Part shown: positions 7,567 through 16,057 of the stretch, piece after piece
Layout of the letters: the number at the start of each line of letters is the position of its first letter
How positions within the stretch are numbered: position 1 is the stretch's first letter
Source of the DNA: Catellatospora coxensis
Lineage (GTDB): Bacteria; Actinomycetota; Actinomycetes; Mycobacteriales; Micromonosporaceae
DNA length: 64,000 nucleotides
Direction of reading: 5' to 3'
Assembly (NCBI RefSeq): GCF_016862635.1
Contig: NZ_BONI01000026.1
Coordinates: forward strand, 1 to 64,000
Position numbers and translations under genes: made by a program
Notes under the pieces: generated by a model
What the model saw: only the letters and a program-made list of their open reading frames with translations
What the model was told of the DNA's origin: nothing
Database searches by the model: none

Positions 7567-8838
7567 TCACGGTGCGGTGTAGGCGAAGGTGTACGAACCG
7601 GAGCCCGACACCGACTGCAGCAGGTACGTGTAGTACCCGGCGGTGCCGCTGTAGGTGAGCGTCTCGTCGGGGCCGCCGGTGGCGGCACTGGCCACGACCG
7701 CCCACGCGGAGCCGTTCCACTTCTGCAGTTGCAGGTTGAACTCGGCTCCGGCGGGCCCGTCCAGGCAGGCACGGTGAGTGCCCGAGGCTGCGGTGTAGTA
7801 GTAGGTGCCGTCGGGCTGGTACGCCGAACCACCGCTGGACAGGCTGCCGGTCCGGGTGTTCTGGTATCCGGCACATCCGCCGCCACCGCCGATCTTCGCG
7901 CGGATGGCCCGGTCCATGGCATCCAGGCCGACCAGGTTGAACGGCTTGCCCAGCGTGCGCATCAGCGAATCCTGCGAGGGCCGGTAGATCCCGTTGGCGT
8001 ACTGGTGCCCGCCCTGATGGCAGCCGATGACCCCGCCGTCCGGGGTGGCCCGGCCCAGGTACGAGGACCACTTGGCGCAGCCCGGCGACTTGGTGACGTT
8101 GGGCTCGCCTGGTTCGCCGCCGGTGTAGGTGGTGCCCGCGGTCCAGTACTCGTCGGCGAGCCCGCCCACCGAATGGCCCAGTTCGTGGATCGCGATCTGC
8201 CCCGCCCGGGCGTTGCCGCCCGACACCGTCGCGAGACTCGGATACCCTGCGCCGCCGTACTTGGTGGTGTTGCCGACCGCGACGATCGCGTCGACGGCAG
8301 GAGCCTGCGCGGCGTACTGCTTGGCCTTGGTCTCGTTCAGGCACAGCAGCCGCTCGATGTTGCCGCACCAGAAGTACATGTCGAGGGCGGTGTCGCGGCT
8401 GATTCCCCGGGTCGGATCGTTGTCCACCCCGGACTGCGCCGAGACGACCTCGACGAGCCACACGTTCACCGAGGCCCGATGCGTGCTCCACGGCGCGGTC
8501 GCGGCGATCTCTTCCCACTTGGCCTGGGCGTGCTGGCGTAGCAGGCCCATCTCCGAGGACGTGTACCCGTCGCCGACGATGACCAGGTCGAAGCGTTCGC
8601 TCGGCGGCCCGGTGTCCTGGATCGCCACCGTCGCGGCGGCCGCGGCCGCGGCGCGGCTGTCGGGGCTGACGGCTCCGGAGCGTTCGGCGGGCAGCAGCAT
8701 GGTCGTGATGGTGCCGTCGGGGGAGAACACCTCCCGCCACTGCCGGTCCTGCGGCGCGGCGGTCGCGGGCGCGGCGGTGAGGGTCAGGATCGCCGACAGC
8801 AGTGCGGCCGCGGCGAGTGGCAGGGGACTTCGGCGCAT
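7567..8838 (-). CDS. Secreted M64-family (IgA-peptidase type) metalloprotease
   Basis: This 423-residue exported protease has a signal peptide at 1-28 (LTAAPATAA). The M64 core has the segment DLVIVGDGYTSSEM near 84-97 and the zinc motif HELGHSVGGLADEY (His218, Glu219, His222, with Asp229/Glu230 following). From about residue 310 to the end there is a PPC-like beta domain, often found at the C-terminus of secreted proteases and removed on maturation. The start at 8838 has GAGGAGG eight bases upstream. The gene is divergent from a LysR regulator that may control it. Confidence 0.87.
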   Translation of the reverse strand: MRRSPLPLAAAALLSAILTLTAAPATAAPQDRQWREVFSPDGTITTMLLPAERSGAVSPDSRAAAAAAATVAIQDTGPPSERFDLVIVGDGYTSSEMGLLRQHAQAKWEEIAATAPWSTHRASVNVWLVEVVSAQSGVDNDPTRGISRDTALDMYFWCGNIERLLCLNETKAKQYAAQAPAVDAIVAVGNTTKYGGAGYPSLATVSGGNARAGQIAIHELGHSVGGLADEYWTAGTTYTGGEPGEPNVTKSPGCAKWSSYLGRATPDGGVIGCHQGGHQYANGIYRPSQDSLMRTLGKPFNLVGLDAMDRAIRAKIGGGGGCAGYQNTRTGSLSSGGSAYQPDGTYYYTAASGTHRACLDGPAGAEFNLQLQKWNGSAWAVVASAATGGPDETLTYSGTAGYYTYLLQSVSGSGSYTFAYTAP

Positions 8839-9026
8839 CGGCGCCTCCTCTGGGCTGGTACGGAAACGCCCGCCGTCACCGAGCCCGATACATCGATGAC
8901 GGTGTGTGGATGGCGTCTCACTGTGCCGCCCGGCATCCGCGCACCGGCAATCCCGATGTGCCATAACCGCGGTGTGATGGCTGCGCCCCGCCGGCGGCCT
9001 TCCCCGCACGCCCGGGTTGGCATAAC

Positions 9027-9989
9027 GTGCCGCTCGTGGAGCTCGAATTGCGCCATTTGCATTCGCTGTGTGTGATCGCCGACTCCGGCAGCCTGACCAA
9101 GGCCGCGACCCTGCTCGGCGTCTCGCAGCCCGCGCTCACCGCGCAGTTGCAGCGCGTGGAGCGCGAACTCGGCGCGCAGATCTTCCTGCGCGGCCGCCGC
9201 GGGGTGACCCCCACGCCGCTGGGCCAGTACCTGCTCACCCGCGCTCGCGGAGTGCTGCTGGCCATGGACGAGCTGCGCAGCGGCGCCCGCCGGCACCCGT
9301 CGACCCAGCGGCCGGTCGTCCGGCTGGGCGGGATAGCCGGCGCGGTGTCGGTCGGCCTGGCCGACCGCCTCAGCGACCTGCTGCCCGAGGCCGAGGTCCA
9401 GCTGACCACCGAGTACTCGCCCCGCCTGCTGTGGGAGCTGCTGCTGGCCGGACGCCTGGACGCCGTCGCCACGGTCGACTACCCGGGGTTTCCGCTGCGC
9501 CAGCCGGTCTCGGTCCTGGCGGAGGTCGTCGCCGTGGAGCCGGTCTTCGTCGCGATGTCGCACCAGCACCGCCTCGCCGGCCGAGACCGGGTGGAGCTGT
9601 CCGACCTGGCCGACGAGCCGTGGGCGCTGAGCCCGCCGGACGGCTCCGGCTGGCCCGACTGCTTCCTGGTCGCCTGCGAACAGGCCGGGTTCAGGCCGCG
9701 CGTGCTGTACACCGTCGCCGACGCGCAGCCGCTGCGCGAGCTGATCGCCACGCGGCGCGCGATCGCCGCCTGCCAGGCGGTCTTCGACAGCTCGGACAGC
9801 GTCGTGGTCAGGCCGCTGGCCGGCGATCCCGTGAAGATGCGGCACCTGCTGCTCTGCCGCGACGAGGGCCCGGTGGCGCACATGTTCGACGGACTGGTAC
9901 GCCTGGCCCGCGAGGCGTACTCGGCCTACGCCGGCCGCCGCCCGCACTACCAGGCCTGGCTGTGCGCCAACGGGCAGTCTGGCGACTGA
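9027..9989 (+). CDS. LysR-family transcriptional regulator
   Basis: The 320-residue protein has an N-terminal winged helix-turn-helix (residues about 7-65, including GSLTKAATLLGVSQPALTAQ) and a substrate-binding effector domain to the end. It starts at GTG 9027. LysR regulators commonly act on the divergent neighbour, here the M64 protease gene 188 bases away. That target is inferred from layout, not shown. The inducer is unknown. Confidence 0.9.
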   Translation: MPLVELELRHLHSLCVIADSGSLTKAATLLGVSQPALTAQLQRVERELGAQIFLRGRRGVTPTPLGQYLLTRARGVLLAMDELRSGARRHPSTQRPVVRLGGIAGAVSVGLADRLSDLLPEAEVQLTTEYSPRLLWELLLAGRLDAVATVDYPGFPLRQPVSVLAEVVAVEPVFVAMSHQHRLAGRDRVELSDLADEPWALSPPDGSGWPDCFLVACEQAGFRPRVLYTVADAQPLRELIATRRAIAACQAVFDSSDSVVVRPLAGDPVKMRHLLLCRDEGPVAHMFDGLVRLAREAYSAYAGRRPHYQAWLCANGQSGD

Positions 9990-10101
9990 TGCCCTGACCA
10001 CGCGCGCGTGGCGGTCGTGATGGCGTTGCGATGAGGCGCCGATGGCCCGGGGGCCGAGAGTTCATCTGCTCGGTAACCGGTCCAGCAATGGGAGACACAG
10101 C

Positions 10102-10731
10102 ATGTCGTTCAGCATTCGACGAGTGGCCGCCCTCACGGTGGTCGCGACACTAGGGACCCTGTTCTTGACGGCCGGCTCCGGTTCGGCCGCGCCGGCCGCC
10201 GCGGTCGGCGACGCCACGTCGGCCGCGGTGAGCGCCCCGGCCGGCGCCGACGCCGCCCGCATCCTCAGGGAGCTGACGCCGGGCGCGGCGACGGCCGCCG
10301 TGGACCGAAAGGCGCTGTCCGGCCAGGCCGGGGTGGGCACGCTGGCCTGGAGCTGCGGCTCCCGCTGCGACTACCAGGACCCGGCGACGTTCCCGGCCAC
10401 CTACTGCGGCCAGTACTGCTACATCGCCTGCGGCGACGACGCGGTGACCATCGACACGGCCTGGCACGGCAGCGACTACATCGAGCTGCGGTACAGCAAC
10501 TACTGCCAGACGATCTGGATCCGCGGCAACGCGTACGTGTGCTGCAACAACGTGCAGGGCGCCGCGATGAGCACCCACCCGTACGGCAACTACGGCACCA
10601 TCTACGGCACCGTGTACCTGCCCGCGGGCAACGGCGTGCGGTACTCCAAGATGCTCAACGACGCGGGACGGTGCGGCCGCGGCCAGATCTACGCCGCCGG
10701 CAGCGCCTTCGACTGGACGACCTGCTACTGA
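10102..10731 (+). CDS. Secreted cysteine-rich DUF2690-like protein
   Basis: This 209-residue protein has a Sec signal peptide (about 1-33). Its mature part has many cysteines, several spaced as CGQYCYIACGDDAVT, followed by YIELRYSNYCQTIWIRG. That order (Cys, DAVT, ELRYS, Cys, W.R) is the signature of DUF2690, a small family of actinobacterial secreted domains of unknown function. The C-terminal 60 residues add more cysteines and a YGNYGTIYGTVYLP stretch. The start is at 10102, after GGGAGA. It is monocistronic, with a hairpin just downstream. Confidence 0.75.
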   Translation: MSFSIRRVAALTVVATLGTLFLTAGSGSAAPAAAVGDATSAAVSAPAGADAARILRELTPGAATAAVDRKALSGQAGVGTLAWSCGSRCDYQDPATFPATYCGQYCYIACGDDAVTIDTAWHGSDYIELRYSNYCQTIWIRGNAYVCCNNVQGAAMSTHPYGNYGTIYGTVYLPAGNGVRYSKMLNDAGRCGRGQIYAAGSAFDWTTCY

Positions 10732-10738
10732 CCGCCTG

Positions 10739-10780
10739 CGACGGCCGGTGTCCTCGTCATCGGGGGGACACCGGCCGTCG
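10739..10780 (+). terminator. Intrinsic terminator hairpin
   Basis: A 15-bp perfect stem (CGACGGCCGGTGTCC with its complement at 10766-10780) and a 12-base loop begin 8 bases after the DUF2690-like stop codon. Confidence 0.8.
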
Positions 10781-10881
10781 TGCTGTGCCCGCCCACCAGG
10801 GGATGCGGCTGCGATGGCACGGTGATGGCCGGCCCTGCGACCTTGACGGCGTCCTTTCCCGACCCGCGGAACGAGGTACGC

Positions 10882-13800
10882 ATGTCTTCCCGCCCACGGC
10901 CTGGCCTGCCGGCACTGGTGATGCTCACCGTGCTGGCGTTGCTGCCGCAGCCGGCCGCCGCCGCCCCGGCGCCACCGGCCGTCCGGCCGCCATCCGACGC
11001 CGCCCCTGCCGCCACCGCCGAGGACGCGCCGATGGCCGTCGCGCCCGCCGAACGGGACGCCGTGCTCGGCTCCGGCTGGCGCAAGTCCACCGACATCGCC
11101 TGGACCACCTCAGGTGACGCCAACGGGTTCCACATCCTGGCCGCGGCCGCCGACACCGGTTACACGTGGCGTGCGGTCGCCTCGCTGTCCGAGCCGGGGT
11201 TCGAGGCCGACCAGTGGATCGGCAACGCCTGCCTGTCCGGTTCGGGTCGACGGCTCGCGGTCGTGTACGCGCCGCGCACGTTCACCAACGAGGAGCGGCT
11301 GTTCGACCGGGGTGGGTTCGCCGCGGTCGTCGACCTGGTGTCCGGCACGGTCGTCAAGCTGCCCGTGATGTCGAGTCTGGCCTACTTCACTCCGGGCTGC
11401 GGCGCGGGCTCCACCGCCGTGCTGTCGCAGTTCGGCGGGGTCGCCGGGCAGACCCGGCTGCTGTCGGTGGACCTCGACACGGCCAAGGTCGCCGCGCCGG
11501 TCACGGTCGGCATCGAGCTCACCTCGGCGGTGCCGGTGCCCGGCGGGATCGTCGCGGCCGCCAGGGACCAGCTGGTACGCGTCGACAGGACCGGGCGGGC
11601 CAGCGGCCTGGCCCGCACCGCGGGCGTCGCGTACGGCCTGGTGCCGGACGCGGCGGGCCGGGTCGTGTTCCTGGAGCACGCCGGTGACCAGGCACGGGTC
11701 CGCCTCGCCGACGGCGCCCGCCGGTCGGTCGCGTCGACGCTGGCCCAGGGCGCGCGGACCGGCCTGGGGCTGACCCGCGCCGCGGGTGGCCGGGTCTTCA
11801 TCACCGGCGAGACCGCCACCCTGCCGGCGGCGCTGCCGGCGGGGATCACCCGGGTGCCCGCCCCGCCGGCGGCGACGCTGTCCAGCCGCGGCGAGCTGGT
11901 GCTGACCCGGGTCGGGTTCGCCGGTGACAACCGGCAGCTCGCCTCGGATCCGTCGGTGCCACGTGCCGTCGCCGTCACCGCCAGGGTCCGCAAGACCGGC
12001 CGGGAGGTCAGGTTCGGGGTGCACGCCTCGGCGGCGCGGCCGGGCAGCACGCCGCCGGGCCGGCTGGCGCACCCGAAGCTGTCGGTGTCGCGTCCGGCGG
12101 GGCTGCGCGTCGCTCCCTCGCTGGCGAGCCCCGCGTCGCCGGTGGAGGACGAGACCGAGCGCTACTGCGCGGTGCCTCGCAACGATCCGCGCAACCAGGC
12201 CCTGCAGCCGCGGCCGCGTCAGGTGGAATGGGCCGTCGACCAGGCGGTCACCGGCACCGGGTACGCGTCGCGGCCCGCGAACTGGATGAACCTGGGCATG
12301 CCGGCGTACTCACCGCTGGGGCTGTTCCCGCGGGTGCCGCTGGCGGGCGGCGGCCGGGTGCCGGCGCAGATCTACCTGGGCATCGTCGCCCAGGAGTCGA
12401 ACATGTGGCAGGCGGCGCGGTTCGCCGTGCCCGGCGTGACCGCCAACCCGCTGATCGGCAACTTCTACGGCCTGGAGATCTACAACAGCACTCCGGCCGA
12501 CGACTGGGACATCAACTGGGCCAAGGCGGACTGCGGTTACGGTGTCGGGCAGGTCACCGACGGCATGCGGCTGGCAGGCAAGGAGAAGCCCGGCGAGGTC
12601 GCGCTGCCGTATCAGACGCAGCGCGCCGTGGCGCTGGACTTCGCCGTGAACGTCGCCGCGGGGCTGCAGATCCTGCAGCGCAAGTGGAACGAGACCCGGA
12701 ACGCCGGGCTGGTCGTCAACGACGGCGACGCGGCCAACATCGAGAACTGGTTCTACGCCGTGTGGGCGTACAACAGCGGGTTCTACCCGGAGTCGACGGC
12801 GTCGCAGCACAACGGTGCGTGGGGCGTGGGCTGGGCCAACAACCCGATCAACCCGAAGTATCCGGCGGGCCGCCCGGCGTTCCTGGCGAGCAGCTACGAC
12901 GACGCGCGCAATCCGCAGTGGTGGCCGTACCCGGAGAAGGTCATCGGGTTCGCGGCGTACCCGCCGAGCCTGCCTGACGGCGTGGACACGCTCGTGAGCG
13001 CGTACCGGGCGGCGTGGTGGGGCGGGGCGTCGCCGCTGATGAACCGGCTGCTCGCCAAGCCGCCGGTCGAGCTGTTCTGCGACACCACCAACACCTGCCA
13101 GCCGGGCGGGCAGTTCCCGCCGCAGGACCCCGAGGTCGTCGGAGAGCCGGCCGGGCCCTGCTACCACAAGAACATCTTCAACCAGTACGACCTCAAGTGC
13201 TGGTACCACCGGCCGGCGCAGTGGAAGACGTGCGTCGACGACTGCGGCTACGAGCTGCTGCGCTTCGACCCGGGCTGGGAGTACCAGCCCGACGCGGCGT
13301 CCTACCCGCCGCGCTGCGACCGGGGCGGCCTGCCCGGCGGTGCGCTGGTCGTCGACGACGTGCCGGACGGGACGCCGTCGGTGCGGACCGGGTGCACGCC
13401 GCCGACGAGCAACGGCACGTTCGAGCTGGAGTTCGGTGGGTCGGGCGGAACGTACCCAGCGAAGATCGACTTCCATCAGATCGGTGGCGGGTTCGGCGGG
13501 CACTTCTGGTTCGCCCACACCCGCCCGGCCGGGGCCGACGGCGGGAAGATGAAGGTCAGCGGCACGTGGGCGCTGAACCGGCCGCTGGCCCAGTGGGTGC
13601 GGTTCATGGTGCACCTGCCCGACCACGGCGCCCACACCCGGCTGGCGGCGTACGAGATCGATCTCGGCGGCGGGTTCACCGGCCGCAAGCGCATCGTGCA
13701 GCAGCGGGTGCAGCAGAACCGGTGGGTGTCGCTCGGCGCGTTCCCGGTCAGCGGGGTGCCGCGCATCCGGCTGACCAGCGACGCCGGCGACGGCACCGGC

Positions 13801-14877
13801 GAGGAGGACATCGCGTGGGACGCGGTGGCGTTCGAGCCGCTGGCGCAGCGTCCGCGGCACCAGATCGTCGCGCTCGGCGACTCGTACGCCTCCGGTGAGG
13901 GCGCCTCGTCGACGGGCGGGGAGAACTACTACCGGGAGACCGACGTCAAGCAGAAGATCTTCGTCGCCGGCGACAACGAGAAGATCCTCTACCAGAACCT
14001 GTGCCACCGCTCGGAGTACGCCTGGTCGCGGCAGGCGGTGCTGACCGACGACGGGCGCTCCATCGGCGAGCGGGCCGACACCTGGGATCCGCAGATGGAC
14101 TTCCACCTGCGGGCGTGTTCGGGTGCCGAGTCGGAGAACATCCTGCCGTACTACTCGGTGCCGGCGGACGAGCTCAAGCCGCGCAACGGCGACGGGCAGA
14201 TGGGCGACTACCGGTTGTGGGGTGAGCCGACCCAGCTGGACCAGGGCTATGTCGACGAGTTCACGACCCTGGTGACCCTGTCGATCGGCGGCAACGACGC
14301 CCGCTTCGTGCCGATCCTGACCGAGTGCATCCTGGGGTCGGACTGCAAGAACAAGGTCCTCGACGGTGACACCGAGGTGCTGCGGATCGCCGAGCCGGCG
14401 TACCTGGCAGGGCCGTTCAAGGCGTCGGTGGTGTCGGTGCTCAGGGAGATCCACAAGAAGGCCCCGAATGCGAGGATCATGTTGATGGGCTATCCCCGGC
14501 TGCTGGAGGACACCCTCGAATGCGACCTGCTGTTCGGCGACCTGGACGTCGACTGGCTCACCGAGACCGCCGACCTGGTCGCCGCGCGGATGCAGGACGC
14601 CGTGGTCGAGATCAAGGGGGAGTTCCCGGGACTGCAGGTCACCTTCGCGAACCCGATCTCGGACTTCAGCAGCTCCGGCGTGTGCGGCGCGCACGAGTCG
14701 ATCCACCGGATCGTGACCGTGCTGACCCCGGGTGAGGAGGGCCCGCTGCCCGGGTTCTTCCCCGAGGGATGGAACGCGCTGGGCAAGTCCCAGCAGTCCT
14801 TCCACCCGACCGTGTCGGGCGCGAACATCTACGCCCGCCGCATGCGCGACACGCTCTACGACCTCTGGGGGATGTGA
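10882..14877 (+). CDS. Secreted multidomain transglycosylase-like / SGNH hydrolase fusion
   Basis: This 1331-residue exported protein starts at ATG 10882 (GAGG upstream) with a signal peptide of about 28 residues. In order it appears to have a beta-propeller-like region (about 60-350); a lytic-transglycosylase-like region around 470-690 with AQESN near 504 and a later CGYGVGQVTDGM; a golvesin C-terminal-like beta domain about 845-990; and an SGNH/GDSL esterase domain from 995 to the end. The SGNH blocks are GDSYASGEG (block I, near 999), GGND (near 1136) and FHPT (near 1307). A cell-wall or polysaccharide deacetylation and cleavage role is plausible, but the substrate is unknown. Domain borders are approximate. 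Confidence 0.8.
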   Translation: MSSRPRPGLPALVMLTVLALLPQPAAAAPAPPAVRPPSDAAPAATAEDAPMAVAPAERDAVLGSGWRKSTDIAWTTSGDANGFHILAAAADTGYTWRAVASLSEPGFEADQWIGNACLSGSGRRLAVVYAPRTFTNEERLFDRGGFAAVVDLVSGTVVKLPVMSSLAYFTPGCGAGSTAVLSQFGGVAGQTRLLSVDLDTAKVAAPVTVGIELTSAVPVPGGIVAAARDQLVRVDRTGRASGLARTAGVAYGLVPDAAGRVVFLEHAGDQARVRLADGARRSVASTLAQGARTGLGLTRAAGGRVFITGETATLPAALPAGITRVPAPPAATLSSRGELVLTRVGFAGDNRQLASDPSVPRAVAVTARVRKTGREVRFGVHASAARPGSTPPGRLAHPKLSVSRPAGLRVAPSLASPASPVEDETERYCAVPRNDPRNQALQPRPRQVEWAVDQAVTGTGYASRPANWMNLGMPAYSPLGLFPRVPLAGGGRVPAQIYLGIVAQESNMWQAARFAVPGVTANPLIGNFYGLEIYNSTPADDWDINWAKADCGYGVGQVTDGMRLAGKEKPGEVALPYQTQRAVALDFAVNVAAGLQILQRKWNETRNAGLVVNDGDAANIENWFYAVWAYNSGFYPESTASQHNGAWGVGWANNPINPKYPAGRPAFLASSYDDARNPQWWPYPEKVIGFAAYPPSLPDGVDTLVSAYRAAWWGGASPLMNRLLAKPPVELFCDTTNTCQPGGQFPPQDPEVVGEPAGPCYHKNIFNQYDLKCWYHRPAQWKTCVDDCGYELLRFDPGWEYQPDAASYPPRCDRGGLPGGALVVDDVPDGTPSVRTGCTPPTSNGTFELEFGGSGGTYPAKIDFHQIGGGFGGHFWFAHTRPAGADGGKMKVSGTWALNRPLAQWVRFMVHLPDHGAHTRLAAYEIDLGGGFTGRKRIVQQRVQQNRWVSLGAFPVSGVPRIRLTSDAGDGTGEEDIAWDAVAFEPLAQRPRHQIVALGDSYASGEGASSTGGENYYRETDVKQKIFVAGDNEKILYQNLCHRSEYAWSRQAVLTDDGRSIGERADTWDPQMDFHLRACSGAESENILPYYSVPADELKPRNGDGQMGDYRLWGEPTQLDQGYVDEFTTLVTLSIGGNDARFVPILTECILGSDCKNKVLDGDTEVLRIAEPAYLAGPFKASVVSVLREIHKKAPNARIMLMGYPRLLEDTLECDLLFGDLDVDWLTETADLVAARMQDAVVEIKGEFPGLQVTFANPISDFSSSGVCGAHESIHRIVTVLTPGEEGPLPGFFPEGWNALGKSQQSFHPTVSGANIYARRMRDTLYDLWGM

Positions 14878-14891
14878 CCCGGAACCGACCA

Positions 14892-14923
14892 GGGCCGGGA
14901 CAGGGCGGATCCTGTCCCGGCCC
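14892..14923. terminator. Bidirectional terminator hairpin
   Basis: GGGCCGGGACAGG and its perfect complement flank a 6-base loop (14905-14910). It lies in the 57-base gap between convergent genes ending at 14877 and 14935. Confidence 0.82.
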
Positions 14924-14934
14924 CGCCGGTGTGC

Positions 14935-15825
14935 TCACGGCCGCCGGACGCTGACCTGTCCGAGCAGGACGTGCACGATGGCGGACAGGTCGGCGACGGT
15001 GCGGCCGAGGCTGTGCAGCAGCTCGCTGTGGGCCAGCCCGTCGAAGCCGGCGTCGGCCGGCGGGTCCGCCTCGGCGCCGAGCAGGCGGCGCTCCTGGGCG
15101 AGCACGTCCTGCCCCGGCTGCAGGCCGAGCTCTTCGGCCAGCCGCGCCCGGAGCGTACGCAGCGCCTGCAGCCCGTCGGCGGTGCGCCCGCAGTGGTGCA
15201 GCGCCTGCGCCAGCCGCACGTGCAGCCCCTCGTGGTAGGGGTACAGCGCCACCCACGAGGTGAGGTCGGCCAGGATCCGGCCGTGCCCGGCCCGCGCGAA
15301 CTCCAGCACGACGAGCCGTTCGATGGCCCGCATCCGGGTCTCGCGAAGGCTCGTCGCCACACCGCGCAGCAGCGCGGAGTCGGCGTCCTCGAGCGCGTCG
15401 CCCTGCCACAGCGCCAGCGCCGCGCGCAGCCGGGCCACCGCGCGTTCGGCCGCGCCGCCGGCGGCGTCGGCCTCGGCCTGCCGGCACAGCCGCTGGAAAC
15501 GCAGCGCGTCGACCCGGTCGTCGTCGAGTTCGAGCATGTAGTGCGGCGGCCGCCGGACGACCGAGAACGCCAGCCCGGCCTTGGTGATGCTGCCGGTGAG
15601 CAGCCCGACACAGTTCTGGACCTGCTGGCGGGCGGTGGCCGGCGGCTCGGTGTCCCACATCGCGTCGATGAACCGGTCGACGGAGACCAGTCCGTTGGCA
15701 TTGAGCAGCAGTATCGCGAGCATGCGGCGATGGCGCGCGCCGGTCACCGGCCGGTAGCCCGCCGCCGACCGGAACGTCATCGGGCCGAGGATGCGGAAGT
15801 CGGTGGCAACGTCTGACTCGGACAT
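14935..15825 (-). CDS. SARP-type (BTAD) transcriptional regulator
   Basis: The 296-residue protein has an OmpR-like winged-helix DNA-binding domain at about 8-100 (FRILGPMTF onward) and a bacterial transcriptional activation domain at about 105-255 (VDALRFQRLC through LAEELGLQPGQDV). This is the short SARP layout without an ATPase domain. AAGGAG lies five bases before the ATG. It is divergent from a long AfsR-type regulator, and the two share a 232-base promoter region with 11-bp repeats. SARPs usually activate secondary-metabolite genes; the target here is not evident. Confidence 0.88.
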   Translation of the reverse strand: MSESDVATDFRILGPMTFRSAAGYRPVTGARHRRMLAILLLNANGLVSVDRFIDAMWDTEPPATARQQVQNCVGLLTGSITKAGLAFSVVRRPPHYMLELDDDRVDALRFQRLCRQAEADAAGGAAERAVARLRAALALWQGDALEDADSALLRGVATSLRETRMRAIERLVVLEFARAGHGRILADLTSWVALYPYHEGLHVRLAQALHHCGRTADGLQALRTLRARLAEELGLQPGQDVLAQERRLLGAEADPPADAGFDGLAHSELLHSLGRTVADLSAIVHVLLGQVSVRRP

Positions 15826-15958
15826 CGGACTCCTTCACGGGCACGCTGTTCGGGCGAGCGTGAGATCTCTGGTCGGCGTCGGGAGCCGCCCTCGCCGACA
15901 GGACTATTGAGACGATCGAGCGATGGTCCATCTTGGAGACGAGGTGCTGCCACGGTCT

Positions 15959-15991
15959 TACCATCGCGCTACCATCGCGCTACCATCGCCC
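15959..15991. repeat. Three tandem 11-bp repeats, probable SARP operator
   Basis: TACCATCGCGC occurs at 15959-15969 and 15970-15980, with a third copy (TACCATCGCCC) at 15981-15991. An inverted GCGATGGT is found at 15920-15927. SARP proteins are known to bind direct repeats spaced by 11 bp, one helical turn, near the -35 region. The array lies between two divergent SARP genes, 67 bases before the GTG at 16058. Confidence 0.65.
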
Positions 15992-16057
15992 GGATGACGA
16001 GCCTGGCCACCTGACACCGGCCCGGCCACCGCGGCGTTGCATGCTCGGGGAAGTGAC

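Noticed and set aside
12310-14805. 831-codon minus-strand frame opposite the SGNH fusion gene
   Set aside because: Its low-complexity Arg/Val/Gly composition mirrors third-position GC bias of the real gene on the plus strand.
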